DNA of 45,671 nt from Ruminococcus sp. UBA1394 (GTDB lineage: Bacteria > Bacillota > Clostridia > Oscillospirales > Ruminococcaceae): the NCBI GenBank assembly GCA_002305725.1, contig DBQM01000012.1, forward strand, positions 19,955 to 65,625, in the 5' to 3' direction. Positions 8,983-17,285 of this stretch are shown piece by piece (position 1 is the first letter of the stretch; every line of letters begins with the position of its first letter). The translations under genes were made by a program, and so were the position numbers. A model generated the notes under the pieces. The model was given only the letters and a program-made list of their open reading frames with translations. It had not been told where the DNA came from and made no database searches.

Positions 8983-9011
8983 ATTATACATTATTCTGCA
9001 AAATGTGTCAA
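8983..9011 (-). promoter_or_regulatory. Toxin promoter, unit A
   Basis: On the minus strand, TTGACA (9011-9006) and TATAAT (8988-8983) are 17 bases apart, matching consensus perfectly. Transcription would start near 8976 with TCACTATGGGCATACC-type leader sequence. Confidence 0.85.
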
Positions 9012-9019
9012 TATAAAGC

Positions 9020-9048
9020 TTGACATAAAAGTTGCTGTGATGTATAAT
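9020..9048 (+). promoter_or_regulatory. Promoter of antisense RNA, unit B
   Basis: TTGACA (9020-9025) and TATAAT (9043-9048) have a 17-base spacer. It lies back to back with the unit A toxin promoter, only 8 bases away. Confidence 0.85.
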
Positions 9049-9054
9049 AATAAA

Positions 9055-9145
9055 AAAGGAGCATACCGATAGACGGTCGCTCCCGATTAGAACAGTTATA
9101 TTATTGATAACCGCCTATGTGAGAGTATGGCGGTTATCTTCTTTT
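9055..9145 (+). ncRNA. Predicted antitoxin (antisense) RNA, unit B
   Basis: This RNA is predicted from its promoter to a strong terminator with perfect arms GATAACCGCC (9106-9115) and GGCGGTTATC (9129-9138), followed by TTCTTTT. The 5' end GGAGCATACCGATAGACGG is shared with units A and C. The terminator overlaps the end of the unit B toxin gene on the other strand. Confidence 0.74.
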
Positions 9146-9217
9146 ATTGCCGTTTTGAAATATCTGAATGATATTGCAGACAACAAGTGCTAATGTTAGG
9201 AAATCATTCCATGTCAT
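9134..9217 (-). CDS. Small hydrophobic type I toxin-like peptide, unit B
   Basis: The 27-residue peptide begins MTWNDFLTLALVVCNIIQIF and ends in a polar basic tail (NGNKRR). The start is close to unit A's TWNDLIQL segment, so A and B are paralogues. A GGGAGGGAGTGA ribosome site lies at 9225-9236 and overlaps the palindrome CTCCCGGGAG, which would fold over it. A membrane-active toxin held in check by the plus-strand RNA is inferred from layout and peptide character. Confidence 0.72.
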   Translation of the reverse strand: MTWNDFLTLALVVCNIIQIFQNGNKRR

Positions 9218-9279
9218 AGCAGATCACTCCCTCCCGGGAGTAGGATTAACCGCCTACCGTTCAAGGTATGCCCATAGTG

Positions 9280-9308
9280 ATTATACAATAAACTACAAAA
9301 TGTGTCAA
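9280..9308 (-). promoter_or_regulatory. Toxin promoter, unit B
   Basis: On the minus strand, TTGACA (9308-9303) and TATAAT (9285-9280) have a 17-base spacer. The leader repeats the GGGCATACCTTGAACGGTAG sequence of unit A. Confidence 0.85.
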
Positions 9309-9316
9309 TATAAAGC

Positions 9317-9345
9317 TTGACATAAAAAGTACTGTGATGTATAAT
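9317..9345 (+). promoter_or_regulatory. Promoter of antisense RNA, unit C
   Basis: TTGACA (9317-9322) and TATAAT (9340-9345) have a 17-base spacer. It is separated from the unit B toxin promoter by 8 bases. Confidence 0.85.
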
Positions 9346-9351
9346 AATAAA

Positions 9352-9435
9352 AAAGGGGCATACCGATAGACGGTCGCTCCCTCATGAATTGTTAAATAAA
9401 CCGTTCAGTTGGTCGCTGGGGCGGTTTATTTTTTT
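9352..9435 (+). ncRNA. Predicted antitoxin (antisense) RNA, unit C
   Basis: The RNA runs from the consensus promoter to a terminator with arms AATAAACCG (9395-9403) and CGGTTTATT (9422-9430) and seven following T's. The 5' sequence is that of units A and B, whereas the loop and toxin-proximal part differ. Confidence 0.73.
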
Positions 9436-9503
9436 ATGCTCTTAATCACATTATCCAATGCAACAAGAAGCAGGATAGCAAGAATCAGATAAACAAAATC
9501 CAT
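9426..9503 (-). CDS. Small hydrophobic type I toxin-like peptide, unit C
   Basis: The 25-residue peptide starts MDFVYLILAILLLVALDN and ends in a lysine-rich tail (KSIKK). The promoter and leader match units A and B, but the peptide sequence is unrelated to theirs, suggesting that a toxin module was exchanged within a conserved regulatory frame. A GGGAGGTGATAG ribosome site precedes the start. The leader is about 55 bases longer than in A and B (insert at about 9515-9580). Confidence 0.72.
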   Translation of the reverse strand: MDFVYLILAILLLVALDNVIKSIKK

Positions 9504-9613
9504 GACTATCACCTCCCTGCCTGCTTATTTCGCCTGCCCGTATCGGGGACGAGTAAGTAAGAAATGGCAAATGGAGGAAACAACCGCCTACCGTTCAAGG
9601 TATGCCCATAGTG

Positions 9614-9642
9614 ATTATACATTATTCCTCAAAATAAGTCAA
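9614..9642 (-). promoter_or_regulatory. Toxin promoter, unit C
   Basis: On the minus strand, TTGACT (9642-9637) and TATAAT (9619-9614) have a 17-base spacer. It drives a toxin message with an extended leader. Confidence 0.8.
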
Positions 9643-9685
9643 TATAAGCACTTTGTGAAAACAGGGTGCTTTTTATTTTACCCCC

Positions 9686-9745
9686 TTGACAAATAAACCA
9701 AAAAGGTGTATACTAACTGTATTAGTTGATACGGTACACTATTGA
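9686..9745 (+). promoter_or_regulatory. GntR operon promoter with inverted-repeat operator
   Basis: TTGACA (9686-9691) and TATACT (9709-9714) have a 17-base spacer. Overlapping and following the -10 is ACTAACTGTATTAGT, an inverted repeat with arms ACTAA/TTAGT, then GTGTA...TACAC-like outer arms. YtrA-type GntR repressors commonly bind such AT-rich palindromes at their own promoter, so autoregulation is likely. Confidence 0.75.
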
Positions 9746-9760
9746 GAAGGAGGCGGTATT

Positions 9761-10108
9761 TTGTTTGATCTTGATTTGCAGAGCAGAACGCCGATATATG
9801 AACAGCTTTATAAAAAGACAGTTGAGCTGATAATCAAGGGGGTTCTGAAGGAAAATGACCAGCTGCCCAGTGTACGCAGTCTTGCAAAGGAACTGGGTGT
9901 AAATCCCAACACAGTTGCAAAAGCGTATCAGGAGCTTGAAAGAAACAAAATTATATATTCCGTTTCAGGACGTGGAAGCTTTGTTGCGAAGGTAGGGGAT
10001 TCGTCTGTCAAGGACTACATCCTCTCTGATTTTGACGAAAAAGCACAGGAGGCGCTGAAAATCGGAATTTCAAAGGACGAACTTAAAGAAAGAATAGAGG
10101 GATTATGA
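9761..10108 (+). CDS. GntR family transcriptional regulator, YtrA subfamily
   Basis: The 115-residue protein has the GntR winged helix-turn-helix at residues 1-72, including IYEQLYKKTVELI, LPSVRSLAKELGVNPNTVAKAYQEL and GRGSFVA. Only a short C-terminal tail follows, which is typical of the YtrA subfamily that controls adjacent ABC transporters. The start is the TTG at 9761, seven bases after an AAGGAGG site. The stop is one base from the ABC ATPase start. It probably represses this operon in response to a signal related to the transporter, such as a cell-wall antibiotic in the Bacillus ytr system; the signal here is unknown. Confidence 0.9.
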   Translation: MFDLDLQSRTPIYEQLYKKTVELIIKGVLKENDQLPSVRSLAKELGVNPNTVAKAYQELERNKIIYSVSGRGSFVAKVGDSSVKDYILSDFDEKAQEALKIGISKDELKERIEGL

Positions 10109-10109
10109 T

Positions 10110-11042
10110 ATGATTGAACTGAAAGGTGTCACAAAGCAGTTTGACGATTACAAAGTGCTTGATAAAATTGACCTTACCATTCCAAAGGGGACGGCATTCG
10201 GACTTTTAGGCTCAAACGGTGCCGGAAAATCAACAATACTCCGCCTTATTTCCGGTATTTATTCGCCGGAGGAGGGGGAAGTCTGCACAGACGGTGAAAA
10301 GGTGTACGACAATCCGGCAATAAAGGAAAAAATCTTTTTCATAAACGACGAAACAATACAGTTTACAACATTTACACTTGAAGAACTGAAAAACTACTAC
10401 AAATGCTTTTACCCGAAATTTTCAGAGGAGCTTTTTGAAAAGCTGCGTTCTACTATAAACCTGCCGCTGAAAAAGAAAATGAGTACCTTTTCAAAGGGCA
10501 TGAAACGCCAGGCAATCGTTATAACCGCCCTTGCCTGCCAGACTGACTATCTCCTGCTGGACGAGGCTTTTGACGGTCTTGACCCGACTATGAGAATAAT
10601 CGTCAAGAGAATGCTGGTTGACGCAATGATTGACAGACAGCTTACAACGGTTATTTCCTCCCATAATCTCAAGGAGATAAACGAAGTCTGCGACAGGGTT
10701 GCACTTCTCCATCAGGGAAATATCGTCTTTTCACGGGAACTTGACAGCGTAAAGGGAAATATACATAAGATACAGGCTGTGTTCAGGGCGGCTGACGCCT
10801 CAATGCCGCAGTCTTACTCAAAGGAAGAGCTTTCCGGTACTGGTATCGAACTTCTGCATTTTGAGAAGAACCAGAGCGTATATCACCTCATTGCAAAGGG
10901 TGATGTTGAGGATATCCGCAAAAAGCTTGAACCGAAAAACCCTATTGTACTTGACATTCTCCCTCTCTCCCTTGAGGAAATATTTATTTATGAAATGGAG
11001 GCGCTCGGCTATGACTTTAACGCCATTGAAATCGAAAAGTGA
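10110..11042 (+). CDS. ABC transporter ATP-binding protein (YtrB-like)
   Basis: The 310-residue ATPase has Walker A GSNGAGKST at residues 34-42, a signature FSKGMKRQ near residue 129 and Walker B LLLDEAFDGLD. The H-loop is present as SSHNLKEI. The signature departs from LSGGQ in the way common for drug or peptide exporters of this group. Residues beyond 215 form an accessory domain. It lies one base after the GntR gene and overlaps the permease start by 32 bases, so the three are one operon. Confidence 0.92.
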   Translation: MIELKGVTKQFDDYKVLDKIDLTIPKGTAFGLLGSNGAGKSTILRLISGIYSPEEGEVCTDGEKVYDNPAIKEKIFFINDETIQFTTFTLEELKNYYKCFYPKFSEELFEKLRSTINLPLKKKMSTFSKGMKRQAIVITALACQTDYLLLDEAFDGLDPTMRIIVKRMLVDAMIDRQLTTVISSHNLKEINEVCDRVALLHQGNIVFSRELDSVKGNIHKIQAVFRAADASMPQSYSKEELSGTGIELLHFEKNQSVYHLIAKGDVEDIRKKLEPKNPIVLDILPLSLEEIFIYEMEALGYDFNAIEIEK

Positions 11043-13572
11043 TACAAGATTTTTGAAAAACTTCATTCTTTCCATAAAAAACAGCCGCAAAATACTTGTT
11101 TTCATATCCGTTTTACAGCTTTTGGGACTTCCTCTGCTGGGAACAATTTTTCTGGTTGCCGCCGCAAATGAGGGTGAAATAGGAGTTTCCGTTTCAGCGT
11201 TTTTGCTGATATCTGTTTTCTGTTTAGCCGCCGCCGTACTCTGCGGAATATTCGTTGCGGTGTCAAATTTCAGCTATCTTTACAAAAAATCACAGGTGGA
11301 CATGATTTACTCTCTGCCGATAAAGAAAAAGCACAAGTTTTTAAGCGACTTTATTTCCGGACTTTCAGTTTACATAGTCCCTTACATTATCGGCTGTATA
11401 ATTTTCAATCTCATTATACTGGGCGGAAGAATATGTATTCCGACTATGAATGAGCTTTTCGGCGAGGAACAGTCCATAATGCCGCTTATCCTGCAGGGTG
11501 AATTTGCCGGACTGCTTGTTATGACAATGCTTTACACCCTGTCTGTACTGGTGCTCTGCTGCTGCGGTACTCTTTTTGAAAGTATTATGAATATTTTCAT
11601 GGTAAACGGTCTTATTCCGGGAGGAATCGCCGTTGTTGCCGCAATGTTCTTTGCAAATCTCTATGGTGTTCCGATTTTTGAAACTGTTGTGCCGATGCTG
11701 GGGTATACAAGTCCGATTGGCGCTGTTATCTATATGTTCTATGTATTGGAAACACAGGAAAACAATATTTATGATTCAGACTTTTTCTGTATAAACGGCG
11801 CAACCTACGGAAAATGGGTGGCTATTTTCCTGCTGTTCACAGTGCTTTACTTCGCCCTTACAATGTTCCTCTACCACAAAAGAAAAGCCGAGGACGTTTC
11901 AAAGCCATACGCTTTCAAGGTGCTTTACTACATTCTCATAACCGTTATCACAATGGCAATAAGCCTTTTTGCAAGATTTGACTTTTCAACATTATTCCCG
12001 GTAATAATATTCTCACTTATCATATATATGATTTTCGAGGTAATAACCAACCGTGGATTCAAAAAGATACACAAGTCCTTTATAAGATACGGCGTTACCA
12101 TGACTGGAATACTCATTCTCTGCGTAACTGCCACAGGTACTCACGGTTTCGGTGTTCAGGACAAAACCTATTCGCTCTCTCGTGTAAGCAGTGTTGAGGT
12201 GAACTACGGCGGTATTGATAATGTAATGCAGTATAACAGTTCATACTATGGCGGTTACTATGATGACTACGTCAAAGGAAATTATATCGAATACAAGGAA
12301 AAAGAGGTCATTGAAAAGGTTATAGACGTCCAGAAACAGGCTATTAAAACGTATAACAGCAAGGTATATGACAAATATATTTATGATAACGGAATATTAA
12401 GCGATACATATTATACGTCAGACTATAATTATTCAGACTATGATTACGAGGATATGTATGAATACCCTATATATAACATAACCTTTAAATTCCATCTTAA
12501 AACCGGCGGTACTACAACGAGAAGTTATATGCTGAGCTTTGAACAGTTAAAACAGCTTTTCATTCTTGATTCCACAGAAGAACTTGCCGAATACAGAGCA
12601 GAAGAAATGATGGATAATATCCGCCGTATTGAATATATAAACGACAAAAAGTATAAGACCAGCTATGTTCTGGATTACTCATTGCTGGAAAGCTATGTAT
12701 CTTCTCATGAAATTCCGCTGAGCAAAGAAGAGGCAGAGGAGTTTAAGGAGTGCTATAAACAGGATTACCTTGAAACCACAGAAGAAGAGTTCCTGACTTC
12801 AAAGGTGGTATACTGGGTTGGATATTATCCAATAAGGGAGTGCTTTGACAGAACCCTTGATTTTATGCGAACCCATGAGGGATATAAGCAGTTATCTTAT
12901 GATGAATATTACGGAGTAAGCCAAAGTATTCTCTATCCTCCGGAGGGGTACAAAAGCTTTAACAGGGAAAATATAACAGCGTCCTTTGGCTATACAAGTA
13001 CTATGGATAGTCTTTCACGCTCTCTCACCTTTGAACAGACTCTGGAACTTCTGAAATATGCATCGCCGTATTATTACGAGGAAAATCAATGTTATGTTAT
13101 GTATTTTGACAGCAGTTATTATGTGATACCGTCACAGTATTCTGACAAAGCGGAGAAAATCTATAAGGAAAGCGTGAATAATGAAAATCTTTATACATTC
13201 GACCAGTTTATGGCTGATATGAGAAATTCACGCAATGCTGATGATTATATAGAATATTATCTTGACTGTAATTACGACTGCTATGGCGATATCCAGAAAG
13301 CATTTGAAATGCGTTATATTGACTATCCCGACGAAAACCTGTCAGATTATTTCGCTGAGGGTGACCAGAAAAAAGAATATCTGCTGCTGAAAAAGTATTT
13401 CGGTTTCACGTCTGCCAATGAGTATATGCTCTATCTGGATGAAAATGATAGTTCAGCGGAGTATGACAGACAGGAGATTGAAAATGAATGGCAGGAATAT
13501 TCCGAGGCATTCCCGCAGATCTCATATAACAGGATCACGTCGGTTCGTTCAGAGCTGTATCAGTATCAGTAA
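11011..13572 (+). CDS. ABC transporter permease with large extracytoplasmic domain
   Basis: The predicted 853-residue protein has about seven to eight membrane segments in the first ~375 residues, the last near TMTGILILCVTATG. A ~470-residue hydrophilic domain follows that is very rich in Tyr, Asp and Glu. The frame is open from 10861, but the ATG at 11011 has GGAGG 10 bases upstream and gives a normal cytoplasmic N-terminus, so it is chosen. With the ATPase it should form an exporter or sensor similar to YtrBC systems. The large outer domain may bind the ligand; this is inference. No terminator is clear after it. Confidence 0.85.
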   Translation: MTLTPLKSKSDTRFLKNFILSIKNSRKILVFISVLQLLGLPLLGTIFLVAAANEGEIGVSVSAFLLISVFCLAAAVLCGIFVAVSNFSYLYKKSQVDMIYSLPIKKKHKFLSDFISGLSVYIVPYIIGCIIFNLIILGGRICIPTMNELFGEEQSIMPLILQGEFAGLLVMTMLYTLSVLVLCCCGTLFESIMNIFMVNGLIPGGIAVVAAMFFANLYGVPIFETVVPMLGYTSPIGAVIYMFYVLETQENNIYDSDFFCINGATYGKWVAIFLLFTVLYFALTMFLYHKRKAEDVSKPYAFKVLYYILITVITMAISLFARFDFSTLFPVIIFSLIIYMIFEVITNRGFKKIHKSFIRYGVTMTGILILCVTATGTHGFGVQDKTYSLSRVSSVEVNYGGIDNVMQYNSSYYGGYYDDYVKGNYIEYKEKEVIEKVIDVQKQAIKTYNSKVYDKYIYDNGILSDTYYTSDYNYSDYDYEDMYEYPIYNITFKFHLKTGGTTTRSYMLSFEQLKQLFILDSTEELAEYRAEEMMDNIRRIEYINDKKYKTSYVLDYSLLESYVSSHEIPLSKEEAEEFKECYKQDYLETTEEEFLTSKVVYWVGYYPIRECFDRTLDFMRTHEGYKQLSYDEYYGVSQSILYPPEGYKSFNRENITASFGYTSTMDSLSRSLTFEQTLELLKYASPYYYEENQCYVMYFDSSYYVIPSQYSDKAEKIYKESVNNENLYTFDQFMADMRNSRNADDYIEYYLDCNYDCYGDIQKAFEMRYIDYPDENLSDYFAEGDQKKEYLLLKKYFGFTSANEYMLYLDENDSSAEYDRQEIENEWQEYSEAFPQISYNRITSVRSELYQYQ

Positions 13573-13642
13573 ATTGTGCAAAATGTATAATTGAGGCAAA
13601 TAAATTTTGGCTTCAATATTTGGCTAAAATAGACATTTTATA

Positions 13643-13671
13643 TTGACTTTTCCAGCCTGATATGTTATTAT
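13643..13671 (+). promoter_or_regulatory. Promoter of the GH5 gene
   Basis: TTGACT (13643-13648) and TATTAT (13666-13671) are 17 bases apart, upstream of the cellulase gene. The sequence GTTATAACAATAATTGTACGTTAT follows in the leader in part and could hold a regulator site. Confidence 0.6.
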
Positions 13672-13724
13672 TGTTATAACAATAATTGTACGTTATTGGA
13701 ATATTTTATGGGAGATTGATAGAA

Positions 13725-16121
13725 ATGAAGCTATTGAAAAAAGCAATTTCGATGCTTGCTGCAATGGCTATGTGCGCAGTTTTTGTTGTAAATTCAACAG
13801 AACCGGCAGAAGTTGTAAACGCTGTCGGCGCAATGCGTGACATGACATCACAGGAAGTAGTAAGCGACATGGGCCTCGGCTGGAATCTCGGAAACTCTTT
13901 CGATTCATATTATTCCGGTCAGACTATGAGCGCATCTGCTGTTGAAACAGCATGGGGCAACCCTACAATTACAAAGGAACTTATTCAGGCAATCAAGGCT
14001 GAAGGTTTCAAGACAATCCGTATTCCTGTAACCTGGATGAACTGCATTGATTCCTCAAACAACATTGACGCTGCATTTATGAGCAGAGTAAAGGAAGTTG
14101 TTGACTACTGTATCAACGAGGGTCTTTACGTTGTTCTTAACCTTCACCACGACGGCGGAGAAAATGGCGGCTGGATAAGAAATGCACAGAACGATTATGC
14201 AGGCGTTTCTGCAAAATATCAGAAAATCTGGCAGCAGATTGCTGACAACTTCAAGGATTATTCCGATTACCTTGTTTTTGAGTCAATGAATGAGGTAACA
14301 TTCAGCGGATATAATGACCCTTCATCAGATAATTATACAACACTCAACAAGCTCAATCAGCTTTTCGTTGACACTATAAGAGCGTCAGGCTCAAACAATG
14401 AAAAGCGTCATCTGCTTATCGCAGGCTATAACACTGATGTAAATTATACTTGTGACAACAGATTTGCAGTACCGACAGACCCTGCCGGCAGATGTATTGT
14501 ATCTGTTCACTATTACTATCCGGCAGCATTCTGCGTTGCAAATCCTGGTACTTCATGGGGTTACGCAACAACATGGGGGACATCTGCTGAACAGCAGGCT
14601 CTTGACGCAGACCTTGACCTTCTCAAGACAAGATTCGTTGACGCAGGCGTACCTGTTATCATCGGTGAATACGGCGTTCTGACAGAAGCTTCAGACGGCA
14701 AGGATCAGTCAAGTATCGTTGCATACCTCAAGGCAGTTGCAGAGGGTGCGCTTAAAAGAGGTATCTGCCCTGTTCTCTGGGATGCCGGCAACGGCGGTGA
14801 TATGAAGTTTTTCAACAGAACTTCCAAGACATGGAATATCTCTGCTCTTGACTCTCTTTATGCAGACCTTGCAGCACAGTACTCAACAGGCGTTACAACT
14901 CCGGCTGTAACAACAACTCCTGAAGAAGGCAATTCACAGAAAGTTGCTCTCCAGACAAATGAAAAAGGTCAAAAGTATATCGACCTTACACCTTATGTCG
15001 GCAGACTTATCACAGGCGTCGGTTTTACTATTGAGGGTGATACATATAACGGCAACGGTGGTGTTCTTATCGGTATGATCGTTTACAGCGATGCCACAAC
15101 ATGGGGCGGCGCATGGAAAGGCGTTCAGGCACCGTTCCTGGGTGCAGACAACGGTCAGCTGACAAAGTACACATTTGACGCTGATAACGAAGAATCTGTT
15201 GACCCGACACAAATCATGTATGACGGTCAGACAATGACTTTCTCGATTAACTGGACTTCTCCAAGTTCCAAAAAAGATACTCTCTCTCTTGCTGATGAAG
15301 TAGTACTCTATTTCGACGGCGCAGAGCTTATCACAACTACAACAACACACGTTTTTGATACAAGCTATGAAGAAACAGTTACAGCTGTTGTCGGCACAGA
15401 GGACGATGAGGAAAAGGATATCCACAGACCGACAATGAGATTCGACCTTTCACCTTACAAAGGCAACAAGCTTATAGGTGTTGAATTCAGCATGACAGGT
15501 ACTCACGGCGACGGTAACGGCGCTTTAAGCTATAACCTTATTGATGAAACAGCTAAGGACGGCGTAACATGGTCCTACACCAAATTTGACTTCAAGTCGG
15601 ATAATTCGCCAATCAGGGTAGTCCTTGACCAAACAGTCACGGACAATATAAGCTATGACTTCCTGTCGTTTAACGTATGGTATGAAAAGGACGGAAAGAC
15701 ATACGACGACTATTCATTCAGTCCTGATGTAAAACTTTACTTTGCAGCACCGGTAGTTACAACTGTTGAAACAACTGCTGTAACAACAACTACTGAAACT
15801 GAAACAACAGTTACAACAGTAATTGATACTGAAACTGAAACAACAGTAACAACAGAGGACAATTCTGAAACTGATACAACAATTGACCCGACACTTGTAA
15901 CAATGTACGGTGATGTAAACTCTGACCAGAGAGTTAATGTATCAGACGTTGTACAGATAAATATGTATCTGCTTAACAAGGCAGTCAATAATCTTACCGA
16001 TGTACAGCTTGCCAACGGTGACTGTGCAAGGGACGGTATAATTGATTCGTCAGACAGTGCGATAATTCTGAACTATGTTTCAATGGTAGTCGATTATTCA
16101 CAGCTTGGAAATCCGGCGTAA
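13725..16121 (+). CDS. Secreted GH5 endoglucanase with two C-terminal beta modules and dockerin
   Basis: The 798-residue enzyme starts with a signal peptide (KLLKKAISMLAAMAMCAVFVV). A GH5 catalytic domain follows at about residues 35-388, with GLGWNLGNSFDS, the acid/base Glu190 in ESMNEV, VHYYYP and the nucleophile Glu315 in IIGEYGV. A Thr-rich linker leads to two similar beta-rich modules (about 406-538 and 566-675), each with YxDLTPY/FDLSPY-(V/K)G-xLIGV/ITGV motifs, probably carbohydrate-binding. A Thr/Glu linker (about 676-726) and a dockerin (727-798) with two Ca-binding loops (GDVNSDQRVNVSD and GDCARDGIIDSSD) complete it. The dockerin implies attachment to a cellulosomal scaffoldin. The start at 13725 fits a GGGAG site; the upstream in-frame extension lacks signal-peptide logic. 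Confidence 0.93.
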   Translation: MKLLKKAISMLAAMAMCAVFVVNSTEPAEVVNAVGAMRDMTSQEVVSDMGLGWNLGNSFDSYYSGQTMSASAVETAWGNPTITKELIQAIKAEGFKTIRIPVTWMNCIDSSNNIDAAFMSRVKEVVDYCINEGLYVVLNLHHDGGENGGWIRNAQNDYAGVSAKYQKIWQQIADNFKDYSDYLVFESMNEVTFSGYNDPSSDNYTTLNKLNQLFVDTIRASGSNNEKRHLLIAGYNTDVNYTCDNRFAVPTDPAGRCIVSVHYYYPAAFCVANPGTSWGYATTWGTSAEQQALDADLDLLKTRFVDAGVPVIIGEYGVLTEASDGKDQSSIVAYLKAVAEGALKRGICPVLWDAGNGGDMKFFNRTSKTWNISALDSLYADLAAQYSTGVTTPAVTTTPEEGNSQKVALQTNEKGQKYIDLTPYVGRLITGVGFTIEGDTYNGNGGVLIGMIVYSDATTWGGAWKGVQAPFLGADNGQLTKYTFDADNEESVDPTQIMYDGQTMTFSINWTSPSSKKDTLSLADEVVLYFDGAELITTTTTHVFDTSYEETVTAVVGTEDDEEKDIHRPTMRFDLSPYKGNKLIGVEFSMTGTHGDGNGALSYNLIDETAKDGVTWSYTKFDFKSDNSPIRVVLDQTVTDNISYDFLSFNVWYEKDGKTYDDYSFSPDVKLYFAAPVVTTVETTAVTTTTETETTVTTVIDTETETTVTTEDNSETDTTIDPTLVTMYGDVNSDQRVNVSDVVQINMYLLNKAVNNLTDVQLANGDCARDGIIDSSDSAIILNYVSMVVDYSQLGNPA

Positions 16122-16135
16122 ATTAATTTCTTTAA

Positions 16136-16175
16136 GAAACTCTGTATTCATTATGAATACGGAGTTTCTTTTTTT
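16136..16175 (+). terminator. Rho-independent terminator after the GH5 gene
   Basis: GAAACTCTGTATTC pairs with GAATACGGAGTTTC across a short ATTAT loop, followed by seven T's. Confidence 0.92.
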
Positions 16176-16282
16176 GTGTCTTTGCAAACATTTGTTTTGT
16201 TTAAATAGCTGTCAAAACGTGTGCAGATATTGTGAAATCAGTTGAAAATATCCCAATAATTTTATAGGAATGTCCGATATAC

Positions 16283-16311
16283 TTTACAAATTCTTGTATT
16301 TAGGGTATAAT
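16283..16311 (+). promoter_or_regulatory. Promoter of the cyclophilin gene
   Basis: TTTACA (16283-16288) and TATAAT (16306-16311) have a 17-base spacer, 38 bases upstream of the start codon. Confidence 0.72.
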
Positions 16312-16348
16312 AGTAAAGTTATAAAGAATTAATCAGAGGTGTTTATAT

Positions 16349-17143
16349 ATGTTAAAATTCAGAAAGCTTGCGGCCCTTGCTATGAGCATTGCAATGCTTG
16401 CAGCTGTATTTACAGGCTGCGGTGATGATGAAAATTCATCTTCTGCTAAATCATCCGGTTCGGAAAGCAGTAAGTCTGAAACTCCTGCTGCGTCATCCGG
16501 TTCAGTTCTGAACTTCACTCCTCCGGAAAAGGGCGAGGAAATCATCGTTATGACTATAAAGGATTACGGTGACGTTAAGATAAAGCTTTTCCCGGAACAG
16601 GCAGAAAAGGGTGTTGAGAATTTCATAGGTCTTGCAAAGGACGGCTATTATGACGGTCTTATCTTCCACAGAGTTATCAATAACTTTATGATACAGGGCG
16701 GCGACCCTCTCGGAAACGGTACAGGCGGCGAATCAATCTGGGGCGAAAAGTTTGACGGAGGCACATCTCCCGACTTAACTCACGTTGCCGGCGCAGTTGC
16801 ATACGCAAACAGCGGCAGTACCGCTACAAACGGAAGCCAGTTCTATATCGTAACAGGCGAAAAGTATGACGAGAGTACATTCAATGACCTCACAAGTTAT
16901 TACGGCATTTCAATGTCTGACGATACAAAGAAGCTGTATACTGAGATAGGCGGTACACCTTGGCTTGACGGAAGCTACACAATATTCGGTCAGGTGTTTG
17001 ACGGTCTTGATATCATTTTTGATATTCAGAGTGTGGCAACAGACGCAAATGACAAGCCGAAAAAGGACGTTGTAATCGAAAAGATTTCCGTTGAAAAGTA
17101 TGACGGCGGAGATGTTAAGTTCTATCTGAGCGACTATGAATAA
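16349..17143 (+). CDS. Peptidyl-prolyl cis-trans isomerase lipoprotein (cyclophilin type)
   Basis: The 264-residue lipoprotein has a signal peptide and lipobox AVFTGC with the lipidated Cys24, followed by a Ser-rich linker to about residue 55. The cyclophilin domain holds FHRV (106-109), FMIQGGDP (113-120) and NGSQFYI (161-167), the standard active-site signatures, so it should be an active proline isomerase. It would act on the outer face of the membrane, assisting folding of secreted proteins such as the neighbouring cellulase. It has its own promoter and is not cotranscribed with the GH5 gene, which has a terminator. Confidence 0.93.
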   Translation: MLKFRKLAALAMSIAMLAAVFTGCGDDENSSSAKSSGSESSKSETPAASSGSVLNFTPPEKGEEIIVMTIKDYGDVKIKLFPEQAEKGVENFIGLAKDGYYDGLIFHRVINNFMIQGGDPLGNGTGGESIWGEKFDGGTSPDLTHVAGAVAYANSGSTATNGSQFYIVTGEKYDESTFNDLTSYYGISMSDDTKKLYTEIGGTPWLDGSYTIFGQVFDGLDIIFDIQSVATDANDKPKKDVVIEKISVEKYDGGDVKFYLSDYE

Positions 17144-17285
17144 TATTCAATAAAAATTATCTGCAATAACAAGAAAAACAAGGATAATTTCACCTGAAAA
17201 GATAATAATAAAGATATAGGTGAGAAAAAAGAAAAAAGATGTTTCTGCTGTGTACATACAGGAAATATCTCAAGGAGAGAAAATC

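Noticed and set aside
9502..9696. 64-residue plus-strand frame in unit C
   Set aside because: It overlaps the toxin start and promoter on the other strand, with no ribosome site or hydrophobic pattern.
10861..11010. 50-residue N-terminal extension of the ABC permease
   Set aside because: It overlaps the ATPase gene in another frame, is basic and unlike a membrane-protein start. The ATG at 11011 has GGAGG at the right distance.
17220..17285. GTG start giving a 22-residue extension of MurA
   Set aside because: MurA proteins start at MEKFVVKGG, and AAGGAG precedes the TTG at 17286.
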